This document shows positions 1 through 10,899 of a stretch of DNA of 64,000 bases, in pieces. The notes under the pieces are model-generated. The model was not told the DNA's origin. It was given only the letters and a program-made list of their open reading frames with translations, and ran no database searches. The DNA comes from Endomychus coccineus. Its lineage: Eukaryota; Arthropoda; Insecta; Coleoptera; Endomychidae. Location of the stretch: the NCBI GenBank assembly GCA_958510875.1, contig OY294067.1, forward strand, positions 107,106,921 to 107,170,920. Reading direction: 5' to 3'. The first letter of the stretch is position 1. Each line of letters starts with the position of its first letter. Made by a program: the position numbers and the translations under genes.

Positions 1-2030
1 AACTAGTGTGTAAAATTTAACTTCAAACACTGCACGGCGAGCGTTATTCCTTTGCTGGCGGTAGTAGGAAAAAAGTAAGTTTTGGGCAGGACCTGTCAAA
101 ATATACCCGCTTTCGTCGAAATCTCCTACATTGGAGAATACGACTGGCGGGAAAATATGTACCGAATCAGAATCTAATTACTTTTAACTTCCAATTGCCA
201 GTTCAGACTTAGGTCAGTATGCTCCCACTCAACGGAAAACCCTCAGAACAACAGAAACAACTACTCCGAGGAAACACGCCCATAGCACTTCCGGCATTGG
301 ACTACACTTTTTATCTCTCAATTGTTCGTTGTGAGAAAATATGAAAATGTTTGTTTCCACTATCACCTGCCATATTGCCACCCCTGTAAAGATATTCGTA
401 ATCTAAACTAACCACCTGAAGAGCCCCAACATGTCGTAACCTGTAGTGAACTGACTCAGGATCCCTATGCCTTCAGCCACGTCAGGACAAGGATCTATAC
501 AGGGGTTATTATATTCCTGTAGCACGTTGGTGATCTTCACAAGCAATACATTTGTTTTTAGGTTCTTTCAACATACCAAATACAGAATGATTTCTCGTTT
601 CCATCAAAATTGTCTCATAGTTTAATAAACTATTGCAGAAATGTTTTCTTTGGGTGGAACCCCATTTATTCTGAATTCTGTCAGGATATTTGATGAACCC
701 TAACTATTGGATTAAGAAAAGATGTAGGTAGTACGTAACATTTATTGAAAAATGAAGATAGAAAATATTTCTTCTTTATAACATACATGAAAATGTGTAG
801 ATATGTTAGGACTAGTAAAAACTATTGGGACAAACAAAATGTCCTCTGGCCATTTAAATTATGCATTTGCATTATTTTAAACGGAATGCCGTATATATTT
901 TTATGACTTTGAAAAATATTGAGGGCATTCTATTATTAAAAAAAGCATGTTTGTTCTCTGTATCTCGAAAACGAGATGTTCAATTGTTTTTCCGAGAGTT
1001 GGATTAATCCAACAGAAAAGTTGAATGGAAATTTTTTTATGTAACATTTTTTCCAGCATGGAAAATGAAAAGTGAGGTGAGAATTGCTGGTAGAACACCC
1101 TGCACAGGGTGTTGGAAAAAAAACGTATATCTTTACTGGAAAAAATTGAAAAAATTTCCAATAAGGGTCTGACACTATACAAAATTCTTCAAAAACACGG
1201 TTCTCATAAATTCACATGGTATCATAACGATTCGGATGCTAATAGTCTTTTACATTGAATTGAATTTGAAGGAATACAATTTAGCCATGTAAAAATTAGG
1301 AAGTCAATTTAAATTTAAAAGCGTATGGAACTAAAATGCTTTTAAATGATTTCAAATGCAGACTTATACCATATAAATGAAATTGTAACTTGAATGAACA
1401 ATGTTTTCTTGTTGAAAAATTTTACTTGTTCCACTTGCAAAATTGATTGTAGTTCCTAAAAAATAAGGTAGAACAACATATTACACATCAGATTGGTTAT
1501 CGAAGAAATACATGCATGAATTTATTTCGGAATCTCATATAATAGCAGTCTATAAAATAATTTTTTTGTGTATTATGAATTGAAAAGTTTTTATTCCAAT
1601 TCAAGAGAAGTACCTAGATGATTTTCTGTAGAGCTTAGAAATAATTTGAGTCGATGAGATAATTCATTATCAGAAGTTTTACATTAAAATACAATGCAAC
1701 TCAATATCTATTAGAATTGTACTAAAGTTGGATTTGTATAAGACCTGGCCCTTGTAATAAGAATCTGTTTCCATATAAATACAAGGATATTAGTATTTAA
1801 GCAGAACTATCTTATAGATCGAGTATCAATTCTATTCAATTCAATTGTTTTCAATTTCTTACACACTATATTTTACACCGAACAAGAAGAGGACATTATT
1901 ATATTCACAAAGCAAAATTGTTAAATAGTGCAATGCGAAGCCGATGGTCCGTTTATGATGCGCGAAGGGTACCTGGGTCGCCCCTTTATTAGAGATTATG
2001 ATTTATGGATTGCTCGCTACACTCTCTGTC
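1..2030. other. AT-rich intergenic DNA, no gene seen
   Basis: I see no coding region, RNA gene or clear mobile element here. The only open frames are short and overlap each other on the minus strand near 900-1180, in T-rich sequence without recognisable motifs. Confidence 0.5.
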
Positions 2031-2040
2031 ACATTATAAA

Positions 2041-2295
2041 TTCAACAAACAAACTATGTAATAAAGATTTGTTTGGGAAAACAGAACTTACGTCCGTCGA
2101 ACTATGAAAAACTAACAATCTGCTTTGATAAGATGATAGAATTGCCTCCCTCGAACTCTATAATTTCAAATTCAACAAACTACGTATTACAAATATGTTT
2201 GGGAGAAGAGAACGTATGTGCGTGGAACTATGGAAAACCAACAATTAATAATATGATTTAATCGAAACCCTCGAACTCAATCATTTTCAACGCCG
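2041..2295. repeat. Tandem duplication, two ~130 bp units
   Basis: The word ttcaacaaac begins at 2041 and again at 2171, and similar sequence follows in each unit (a gtttggga word, an aactatg.aaaa.c.aacaat stretch, then ccctcgaactc). The two units are diverged by substitutions and small indels. The 62-residue open frame over this region is a by-product of the duplication and shows no protein motif. Confidence 0.75.
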
Positions 2296-2601
2296 TTATA
2301 CCCCGTTGTACTCATCTGTTGTTTCCTAATGTAATATCGTTAGAAAAATCGATGGTGGAAGCCGTTACTTTATGGGAATTTATCATTTTGATTATATGAA
2401 AGAATAACTACTTTGTTTTTATACCACTCTTATTAATAATAACGTGAAAACGTAACTATAGTTTCAACACCGAAGTGCCATTATCAAACAATTAGAAAAT
2501 TATGAAGAAATCAACTAAACAGTTCAAATATAAATAGAGTAGAGTAAAGTAGGGTTGAGATTAAGGTATCAACGGAAATTCCAAAAATAGGTAGATCCTA
2601 G

Positions 2602-2795
2602 GAAAGAACAGTATTACATAGTAAACATAGCAACAATTTGTGAATTAGTGTGATTATAATGTAATATTCTAAGAATTATTTAAAGAGCGGTTTGAAAGAC
2701 AGTACAGTATTACATAGTTAACAAGGTAACAATTTGTGAATTAGTGTTATTATAATTTAATATTCTAAGAATCATTTTAAGAGCGGTTTGGGAGA
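2602..2795. repeat. Tandem duplication, two ~96 bp units
   Basis: The words cagtattacatagt, aatttgtgaattagtg and gagcggtttg recur at a fixed offset of 96 bp (for example 2609 and 2705). It lies just upstream of the decayed hAT transposase and may belong to that element's 5' region, but I cannot show this. Confidence 0.7.
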
Positions 2796-2929
2796 CACTT
2801 TGAAATAGGTCTAACTGATCATTGAGGATATTCTTATTAGAGTTTTTGACACCTCTATAAATCTCTATTACTATCGTTAGTGTTAGCATCCAAAATTAAC
2901 TTTTTACTTATACGAACTAGAAACATTTC

Positions 2930-4910
2930 CACGACAAAATCAGAATATAAACGAAAAGGGTTCAGGTCACATACTTTCTTTCAAAAAATATTTAGATCTA
3001 AAAAATGACCTAGTAAAAGGTCAAACAGTAGACGCTCGAATATACTGCGAGAAAAAGAGGCAGCTTTGGAGAGGATAATCGAAATCATAAAGCTTTTAGC
3101 TGGTCAGAATTTTATTTTTAGGGGATCTTCTGAAAAATTATTCTACTCAAACGAAGGAAATTTTCTCTTAAGTTAGTGGAGTGTATTTCTAACTTTGATA
3201 ATAAACTATTAGAACACATTGCTCGAATTCAAAATGCTCAGCATGCCCCATTATCTGGGCCTTAATATTCAAAATGAATTGATCAATTTAATTTCTGAAA
3301 AAACTAAAACAATTATAGTCGATTTTCTAAAACAATCTAAATACTATTCTGTGATTCTAGATTGTACACGTATCTCACACAAAGAACAACTTACTGTTAT
3401 TGTAAGATTTGTTTATTTTAACACGTCAAGAAAACTTGCTGATAATTTTTAGGTTTGTTACACGTAACTGATACTACTGGACAAGAGTTAGCAACTTATT
3501 TGTTGAATTTCCTAAAGTCATCCAATATTGAACTGGAAGGTTTACAAGTCCAAGGATATGATAATGTTGCAAACATGAGAGGAAAAAATAAAGGCGTTCA
3601 AAAAAATATATTGGACATGAATCCTCGTGCGTTTTACGTTTCGTGTTTGGCTCACACACTTAATTTAGTAGTAAATGGTGCCGATAAAAGCTCATTGAGA
3701 ATCTCAAACTTTTTTTCTATTATTCACGAGATGTATGTATTTTTTCGGCATCAACTTCACGTTGCGATATCATTACGAACCAGATACCTACTTTGACTTT
3801 AAACCTCTTTCAAATACGCGATGGAATGAAGAGTTGATGCTATAATACCTCTTCGCTCTAATTTTAATAAAATTTACGAGGCATTATACACTATTTTTAT
3901 CAATGACAAGTATGACAGTGACGCAAGGAACATGACGAATACATTAATGTTAAAACTAAAGACTTATGGGTTCGTATGTTCAGTTGTAATATGGAACAAC
4001 ATTTTATCCAAAATTAATACTGTTATCAAAAACTTTGCAAAAGTCAGACGTTATTCTTTCAGAGGCGGTCAAAATGATCGATCTGGTCTAAAAAGATTTA
4101 GGCGTATACAGTGCATCGGAATAATTGCTACTTGATCCAAAATAAATTGCTGAAGATTTAGAATGTGGACCTGAATTCGCCGAAACTGCTTGTTCACGTC
4201 CCCGAAAAATACATTTTGATTATGGGGCTGCAGATGAGCCCATATTAGACCCGAAAACAAAATTTAAAGTAAATTTTCATATTTTGCTACTTAGCATGGC
4301 GATCTTACAATTAAACGAAGGATTCGATTTATTAACAGAACACAACAAGTTTTCATTTTTGCAAGATATTGATAGTTGGAGGGCATTGGATAGATACCGA
4401 AAAAAGCACAATGTTTCAACATAGAACAAAAGTTAACATATGAAAATGGATCAGATATTGACGGGGAAGATCTATTTATTGCTGCCTTCATTTTTTATGA
4501 ATAAAGTTCACTTGATGTATCAAATTATATTTATTCCAATAATCGAATGTCCGTGTTCTCGAATGTGTCTACATCTTTACGTATATATTTAACACTTGTG
4601 ACAGTAGCAGCAGACGAAAGGTCCTCTTCAAAATTGAAATTAGTAGTAAACTATTTACGATCAACCATGACCCAAGATAGATTGATTGGCTATAATAAGT
4701 ATCGAATCGAAAGTCAATTACAAAGCAGACGATATCATTAAAAAGTTTGGCAACTTTAAAGCCAGAAAAATTGAATTCGATATTTGCAAATTTTGCCAAC
4801 TTTACTTGTAGAGTAAGTATTAAATTTAAAAAATGGAACACAAAAATTAAATTTATTTTTTTGTTGGCAATGAGGGTCTCAGGCTGATTTTTGCACTCCG
4901 GTGCATAATA
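2930..4910 (+). pseudogene. Decayed hAT transposase (ZMYM1-like subgroup)
   Basis: Broken transposase of the hAT class, the family that insect annotation often calls zinc-finger MYM-type protein 1-like. The reading frame shifts several times. In order I see an N-terminal block near 3000-3200, a central block at 3219-3452 (…SVILDCTRISHKEQLTV…, matching the conserved 'sVDsTpDisH.dQLt' stretch), and 3455-3796 with GLQVQGYDNVANMRGKNKGV followed by the CLAHTLNLVV motif typical of the hAT catalytic core. The C-terminal dimerisation region follows at 4547-4741 (ERSSSKLKLVVNYLRSTMTQ). A possible right terminus is ggccctg near 4925, preceded by gcaccggagtgc-like sequence on the minus strand. I found no matching left TIR, so the copy is probably 5'-truncated. 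Family call is secure; the exact ends are not. Confidence 0.8.
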
Positions 4911-5211
4911 TGGTTAAGACGGCCCTGGTTGGTTGAATCCTATATCAAAATTAAAATGAAGGACAAATTGAATAATGTTATTATTATTCTCTTCATATAA
5001 ATTACTTTCTAAGCTTGGGACCACTAAGACTACCAATAACAATCAGGGAGGTACAATTTTGTATAGAGGACACCGATTGCTTTCGAGAAAAGTAATAAAA
5101 GATCAAGATCCGTTTTAAAAAAATTCAAGATGACTTGCTTATCTCGAAAACATTACTCCGAAAATGTAAATATTCTGCGAGGTAGACTGGAAAAGTTGCC
5201 TTAATAATATA

Positions 5212-6313
5212 CAGGGTGAGCGAAACTCGATGTCTCAGCAGTATTATAAGAAAAAAGAAACAATGGAAACAATTTGGAAAGAGGTACTTAAATAGGATTG
5301 AGCAAGGTCCATTTCAGCCAAATTTGCATATTTTCCCAAATTTGGAAACTGAAATAATGACTTCATTGAATTTATTCCGGAAGCACACCTATATTTTGCA
5401 TATTTAAAAAAAGCAAATTTTTCGGTACCTACACGTTTTGTAAAGGAAACAATTTGCATCTTCTTCCGTTAAAAAATTATAAGCAATTTTGTCGTATCGA
5501 TAGTTAATTAAACATTGTCACGTAATAATCAAGATTATTACTAATCATTGATTGAACATTAAAAAACAGATATGCTCACGATGAACTATCTAGAGAAATA
5601 TTACGTAAGGCTTTAGTAGGAGAAGTAGAACGGAGTTCTTTCTGTGGTACTAGTGGTAACATATTATATGTTCTTTAATGTTTAATTAATAATTAATACT
5701 AATTGATATCAATAATGTTTGTTAGCACACAAAGTTGTAACTACGTCTACGTGACAGCAAGCCGCGCGGCATCGTCAATACCAGGGCGCGGCAGCTCAAA
5801 GCAAGGCGGCGCGACGGCCTCAAAAAAGCGCTGGTATAAGTGCGGTGGCTCACTCCTCGATTTCTTGATTTTGTGATAAATCGCAGCGATATAAAATCAC
5901 ACTACTTATTTGTGGAGTGCTCACTCATTGAAGATATTATTATCGTAATATTAGTTTGTAGTTCAATTTATTCTATCACTGCGAAATACCCGGAACTAAG
6001 ACTTTTGTAGAAGTCAAAGCTTTTTAGTACAGTCTGCCACCATTCATAAACAATGTTCAATTAACCACAGAAGCGACAAAATTGCTCATAATTTTTTATC
6101 GGAAGAAGATTGAAATGTTTTTAATACAGTTTTTTCAGAAAAATAAGCTCTTTTTGGATATGCAAAAATATAGGTAAGTTTCCGGCAAAAACATTCGATG
6201 GCATCTAGTTTTCAAATGTGGATAAATATGCAAATTCGGCTTATAATTTCAGAACCTCCGTTTTCCGTTTTTTTCCTATAATAGAGCTGAGACATCGTGT
6301 TTCGCTCACCCTG
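5212..6313. mobile_element. Long-TIR element flanked by TA, Tc1/mariner-type MITE
   Basis: The left end reads TA-CAGGGTGAGCGAAACTCGA and the reverse complement of the right end reads TA-CAGGGTGAGCGAAACACGA. TA dinucleotides lie outside both ends, as expected for Tc1/mariner target duplications. The inverted similarity continues inward about 250 bp with indels (5212-5460 against 6080-6313), including shared words such as tttgcatatttt and ggaaact. No transposase is visible, so it is probably non-autonomous. The centre holds a GC-rich island near 5755-5830 unlike the AT-rich surroundings. Confidence 0.75.
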
Positions 6314-6479
6314 TATGATTCATTTTCCGAATCTACGGAATAACGCAAAAAAAATTCATCAATTTTCAAATATCTCATCAACCCATAAAAACATCCGAGA
6401 TATATTTTTGATACATATTGACATGTGACATGTCCACGCCTTAGAATTTTCGCAGTTCTATGCTTCCCGTATTTAGACC

Positions 6480-7350
6480 CAAAAAATGAATATAATACTT
6501 CTCAGATCTGTTATTCTGCCGAGGCTTGGAATCCTTAGATACCAGAAACTGTCGCGGAAGTTCGCGCTTTGCATTTGAACAAACTATTACATGTTTTCTA
6601 ATTTTCGTTTTATTTGTATGTAACTATCGACTACGTAGCTTCTAATTTGAAACTTCGGGCACGAAAGTATCTAGGTATGAAAAGAAATAATAATAGGTTC
6701 TTGAATGTTGGTGGTTGCATAAATATAAATTAATATGAGAATACAGTTTCAGGCTTACAGTTAGGTGCTTATAACATGTCACAATTTTTATTCCAATTTT
6801 CCATCAAATAAATATGTTATTAATTGGCGCCAATCTACTTTTTCATGATTAATTGGAAATATATTAACTACATTTTTAAATTATTCCTAAACACGGGAAG
6901 CATCAAGCTACGGAAAGTCTAGCGAGAACTGGATCTCGTCATTACATATCAAAAAATGTCCCGGAAATCGGCGTTCAACATCGACAGAGATATCTTTTGG
7001 GTAACCTGATAGCTTTCAGACTGGAAAACTTAGTAAGAAAATGTATAACAAAACGAAGTGGTGCGAAAAGGTCATTTCCCAAGTCTATCAGTATTAGAAA
7101 ATTTGCATAACGGCAACTTTATAAGAACACAGAATTTATCATCGAAAAGTCACTAGGAAAGTGAACTTATTATTCAAGTGGTACCTACGAATAACTGTTA
7201 ATAACCTATTTGCAACAACTTTTTATAAGATGGTAAACCCATACTCTGATGAGGCTTGAAATTCGTTCTTACATATCAGAAACTGTTGGAGAAGTCTGCG
7301 TTTCACAACTTTCCCTAATTTTCGTGTAACTATGGAGTTTGTAGCTTCGC
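6480..7350. repeat. Three diverged copies of an ~130 bp repeat
   Basis: Segments near 6520-6660, 6925-7050 and 7245-7350 share a series of words in order: a 'gaggcttggaat'-like start, acatatcagaaactgt, a cggaagt.cgcgtt block, then attttcgt…gtaactat…gtagcttc. Divergence is high. The same 'cccggaa.tcg' words also occur at 7450-7590 as short direct repeats. No coding content is seen. Confidence 0.45.
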
Positions 7351-7603
7351 ATTTCTAATGATAGTTATCCCTACATCACCACCAAAAAAAAATATTTCAA
7401 TCAAAATTACGACGAAGAAACTTAAATTACGATTCAGTCAGTTCCTTTCAAATATTTGATCATGTCCTGGAAGTCACGTCGTTTCAGGGACAGTCCCGGA
7501 ACTCGTCAATAGACAAATAAAATTCCCAGGACTGACCTGGAACTCGACAAATGTCTCGGAACTCGTCATCACGCAATAAAAAAAGTCCCGGAAATAGTCG
7601 CTT

Positions 7604-7606
7604 GAC

Positions 7607-7673
<67 letters not shown>

Positions 7674-7680
7674 TATATAT
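7604..7680. repeat. (TA)n microsatellite
   Basis: Almost uninterrupted TA dinucleotides with single-base interruptions. A second shorter (TA)n run lies on the far side of the PLE remnant at 8471-8492, so the remnant sits between TA repeats on both sides. Confidence 0.95.
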
Positions 7681-7710
7681 GTTTCTTCTTAGGTTCTCGC
7701 GGACGTAATG

Positions 7711-7931
7711 TGTAGAACTGGATTCTCGGGTATTGATCCGCGTTGTGTGGTTTCGGTCCTCAAAAGGACCAATTTCACGACGTTTCGGCAAAGTCGCATT
7801 TGCCATCTTCAGGTGATTCGACCGTAGAGTCTGGAAAATCTAGGCGAACTGACGCTTACTTGGAGGGACAGGTATTTATATCCCCCGTTATGCTTGACCT
7901 TTGGACTTTCGAACTATTTCACGCTTGGTTG
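7711..7931 (-). mobile_element. Penelope-like pseudo-LTR, inverted copy 1
   Basis: This 221 bp segment is the reverse complement of 8250-8470, identical as far as I could read. It begins tgtagaactggattctcggg and ends cacgcttggttg. Penelope-like elements are known to carry pseudo-LTRs that can lie inverted, and to encode hammerhead ribozymes within them. Both traits are present here, and a PLE reverse-transcriptase N-terminus lies directly inside. About 30 further bases separate the unit from the outer TA repeat. Confidence 0.8.
7765..7820 (-). ncRNA. Hammerhead ribozyme motif (minus strand)
   Basis: Read on the minus strand: stem I strand TCAC, core CTGAAGA (7806-7812), stem II GGCAAA/TTTGCC closed by a six-base loop, core GAAA (7783-7786), the palindrome ACGT as a minimal stem III, cleavage triplet GTC, then GTGA completing stem I. 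The ACGU stem III has no loop, which suits dimeric minimal hammerheads of the kind described in PLE LTRs. Cleavage is expected after the C of GTC at 7779. It is the exact counterpart of the plus-strand motif at 8361-8415. Confidence 0.8.
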
Positions 7932-8214
7932 TTTTCTCTAGATATGTAGTGGGATCAGACCTAATCTTCTTGTAAGTCGGATCGTCCAATAGCGCAGCCA
8001 TCTTGGTTCTGTAGTCATTTGTGTTCATGACAACGGTTGCATTTCCTTTATCTGCTGGTAGGATGATGATGCTTTCGTTCTCTCGAAGAGCTTTCAGTGC
8101 TAGGAACTCGTCGTGTGAAATGTTCCTTTTAGGTGGCTTCGAGGTTCGTAGAATACGCGACACATCTTGGCGAATAATCTCTTCCGGCTGATTCCAGCGT
8201 CGCAATGACGTCAT
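7888..8214 (-). pseudogene. Penelope-like element ORF, N-terminal fragment
   Basis: An open frame of 108 residues from ATG at 8214. Near residues 47-62 it reads ESIIILPADKGNATVV, the signature at the start of the PLE reverse transcriptase, followed by MNTNDYRTKM and a YKKIRSDPT block. The ORF is cut off where it meets the left pseudo-LTR (its last residues read into that repeat). The finger, palm and YADD motifs and the GIY-YIG endonuclease are all absent. Intact PLE proteins are several times longer, so this is a 5' remnant that cannot encode a working enzyme. Confidence 0.9.
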
Positions 8215-8249
8215 CCAAACGTGTCACTCGGAGCCAAACACGTAGAAAT

Positions 8250-8470
8250 CAACCAAGCGTGAAATAGTTCGAAAGTCCAAAGGTCAAGCATAACGGGGGA
8301 TATAAATACCTGTCCCTCCAAGTAAGCGTCAGTTCGCCTAGATTTTCCAGACTCTACGGTCGAATCACCTGAAGATGGCAAATGCGACTTTGCCGAAACG
8401 TCGTGAAATTGGTCCTTTTGAGGACCGAAACCACACAACGCGGATCAATACCCGAGAATCCAGTTCTACA
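8250..8470 (+). mobile_element. Penelope-like pseudo-LTR, inverted copy 2
   Basis: Mirror partner of 7711-7931 across a 318 bp spacer. The identical length (221 bp) and sequence of the two arms in such AT-rich, decayed surroundings point to recent insertion or gene conversion. The unit ends at cagttctaca and is followed immediately by a (TA)n run. Confidence 0.8.
8361..8415 (+). ncRNA. Hammerhead ribozyme motif (plus strand)
   Basis: Core CTGAAGA at 8369-8375, stem II GGCAAA…TTTGCC, core GAAA at 8395-8398, minimal stem III from the ACGT palindrome, and cleavage triplet GTC at 8400-8402. Stem I pairs TCAC (8365-8368) with GTGA (8403-8406). All invariant core positions I know are met; position 7 is A rather than U, and that position tolerates variation. 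Confidence 0.82.
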
Positions 8471-8736
8471 AATATATATATATATATATATAAATGCGGA
8501 CCAAATGTTGCACAAAATATTGAAAACTCCATTTTAAACTCGCTAAATGTTCATCACGGTTGGTTTTCAGACAATGATAGTTCAGAATGTGTAAAACATA
8601 GAATAAATATTGTGAAGTTATTTATAAAAATGAAAATTTTCACAACTTAAAATGGGAATCGTAACGGCTCACGTCGAAAAAACGAAAAAGTTCTTCAATC
8701 TGCTTCCCTAGATCTAATCGGAAAGTACGAATTCTT

Positions 8737-9930
8737 TCTTAAAATTTTGTTTCTTTGTGCTATTGCTATTCATTTGTTTATCTCGTTTGAATCTTTTACA
8801 ATACACAATCGTATTAAATTATCATTCTATGAATTTTAATAAAATCAAATGTTTGATTTTTTCCATAGCACTGTTTAGATATTGAGATACAATTTTATAA
8901 ATTTTGTTTCTATGTGCTATATACGCATTATTTTATATGCAAATACTGCTTCGACGTACCACTATATGTACCACCAGAATCCAAACATTTATATTTATTT
9001 GTTTATCTTGTTTGAATCTCGTAAAATATCCTGGGCGGGTACAATCGTATTGAATTATCATTCTATGAATTTTAATAAAATCAAATGTTTGATTTTTTCC
9101 ATAGCACTGTTTAGATAATGAGACACAATTTTATAAATTTTGTTTTTATGTGCTACATATGCATTATTTTATATGCAAATACTGCTTCGACGTACCACTG
9201 GAATCCGAACATTTATATTTGTTTTTTTATCTTGTTTGAATCTTGTAAAATACCCTGGGCGGGTACAATCGTATTGAATTATCATTCTATGAATTTTAAT
9301 AAAATCAAATGATGATTTTTTCCATAGCACTGTTTAGATAATGAGATACAATTTTATAAATTTTGTTTTTATGTGCTATATATGCATTATTTTATATGCA
9401 AATACTGCTTCGACGTACCACTACATGTACCACCGGAATCCAAACATTTATATTTATTTGTTTATCTTGTTTGAATCTTGTAAAATATCCTGGGCGGGTA
9501 CAATCGTATTAAATTATCATGCTATGAATTTTAATAAAATCGAATGTTTGATTTTTTTCATAGCACTGCTTAGATAATGAGATACAATTTTATAAATTTT
9601 GTTTCTATGTGCTATATATGCATTATTTTATACGCAAATACTGCTTGGACGTACCACTACATGTACCACCAGAATCCAAACATTTATATTTATTTGTTTA
9701 TCTTGTTTGAATCTTGTAAAACATCCTGGGAGGGTACAACCGGATTAAATTATCATTCTACGGAATGTAATAAAATCAAATGTTTTTTTCACAGCACTGT
9801 TTGATAATAAGATACTATTTTATAAATTTTGTTTCTATGTGCTATATATGCATTATTTCATATGCAAATACTGCTTCGACGTACCACTACATGGACCACC
9901 ACAATCCAAACATTTCTATTTATTTCGTTT
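8737..9930 (+). repeat. Tandem array of ~236 bp units
   Basis: The segment from the word 'gatacaattttataaattttgt' to 'catagcactgtttagat' repeats with starts near 8882, 9118, 9341, 9577 and 9812, plus a partial unit from 8737. Unit lengths are about 236, 223, 236 and 240 bp; the 223 bp unit lacks the 'actacatgtacc' block. Each unit carries an open frame beginning MRYNFINFV, but the frames do not join and match no protein I know, so I read this as a minisatellite and not as genes. Confidence 0.9.
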
Positions 9931-10039
9931 ATCTTTAGGTTCTTCCAGTTAAAATATTCTCAACAGTTATTCATAGCTGAGGAATGCGAATATTTAAGTT
10001 TTTTAGTAAATACTAATTTATTTCAAGATTGGTAGGTAT

Positions 10040-10890
10040 AATTTGGTCATTTGGTATTTGCATATGTTTATGGAGTTGAATGTTTAGGGAAAATCTGAAA
10101 TAGCCATTTATAAAAGTAAATAAATATTTGTTTGTGTATTTAGGGGAAAGTTGTTTTGTTGACAGATAAAATGTATGGTGTCCCAGGTTTAGTATTCCCA
10201 GGAAGGAACCCCCTCTGGGTATCTGCAAACATATTCCTTTCCCCGAAAATTGGTCAGTCGAGTTCAAAAGTCTTCCTATTAAAGATCAAATAGGTATCTT
10301 ATAAACCGTGCCTCTAATAAGAATTTTGTAGGAATACCTCCTTTTCTCCAAATTAATATAATGTACAGTATATTGAATACAGATACAAATTCACCAACCC
10401 GTATTCTAGATATCAAAGCCTACACTTCATAAGAAAAATTGTACTGATTTCCTGTCAAATGTTTACTCATTTGACCAGACACTAGGATACAACTGGGGTG
10501 TCGCCGTCTGCTTGATTTCCCTATCATATTCATACAGAAGCGGCATCGTAGAAAATCAAGTCGTTTTTAACACTCCGCTTAAACAAACATCTTGCAATCT
10601 AGTCCACGGCCGCGCGTGAATCAAAGAGGCGCATCAAACAGTCTACCCCTCTACGAGTTTATAGGCGGAGGGAGGAGGGTATGGTACGGTACGATAGCTT
10701 CCATAAGCTTGCGTATCTTCTCAACAATTTCAATCAACGGCATTGATTAATATACATAAGATTAGTACCGCTTACGGGCGATCGATAACGCTTCATACAT
10801 AGGAGCCCACTTGGGGGCAAAGCGAAATTGAGCAAATTTACACAGTGCTTTATTCTTTTCCAATGTTGTCCAGTTCACAGTACAAGATGC
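10040..10890. other. No gene seen
   Basis: Short overlapping frames only. A somewhat GC-richer patch lies at 10590-10690 (ggccgcgcg, ggcggagggagg), with no feature I can name. Confidence 0.4.
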
Positions 10891-10899
10891 ATTCAATAA

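Noticed and set aside
7474..7806. 110-codon minus-strand open frame
   Set aside because: It runs through the (TA)n repeat (alternating Ile/Tyr) and antisense pseudo-LTR sequence; an artefact of the microsatellite.
7743..8438. Two identical MCGFGPQKDQ… open frames on opposite strands
   Set aside because: They are the same pseudo-LTR read in its two inverted copies; the open frame comes from the ribozyme-bearing non-coding repeat.
8882..9804. Possible multi-gene family of short proteins (MRYNFINFV…)
   Set aside because: The frames repeat because the DNA is a tandem array; no start context or family match, and the fifth unit breaks the frame.
8737..9930. CRISPR-like array
   Set aside because: Units are ~236 bp with no unique spacers of regular length, in a eukaryotic context.
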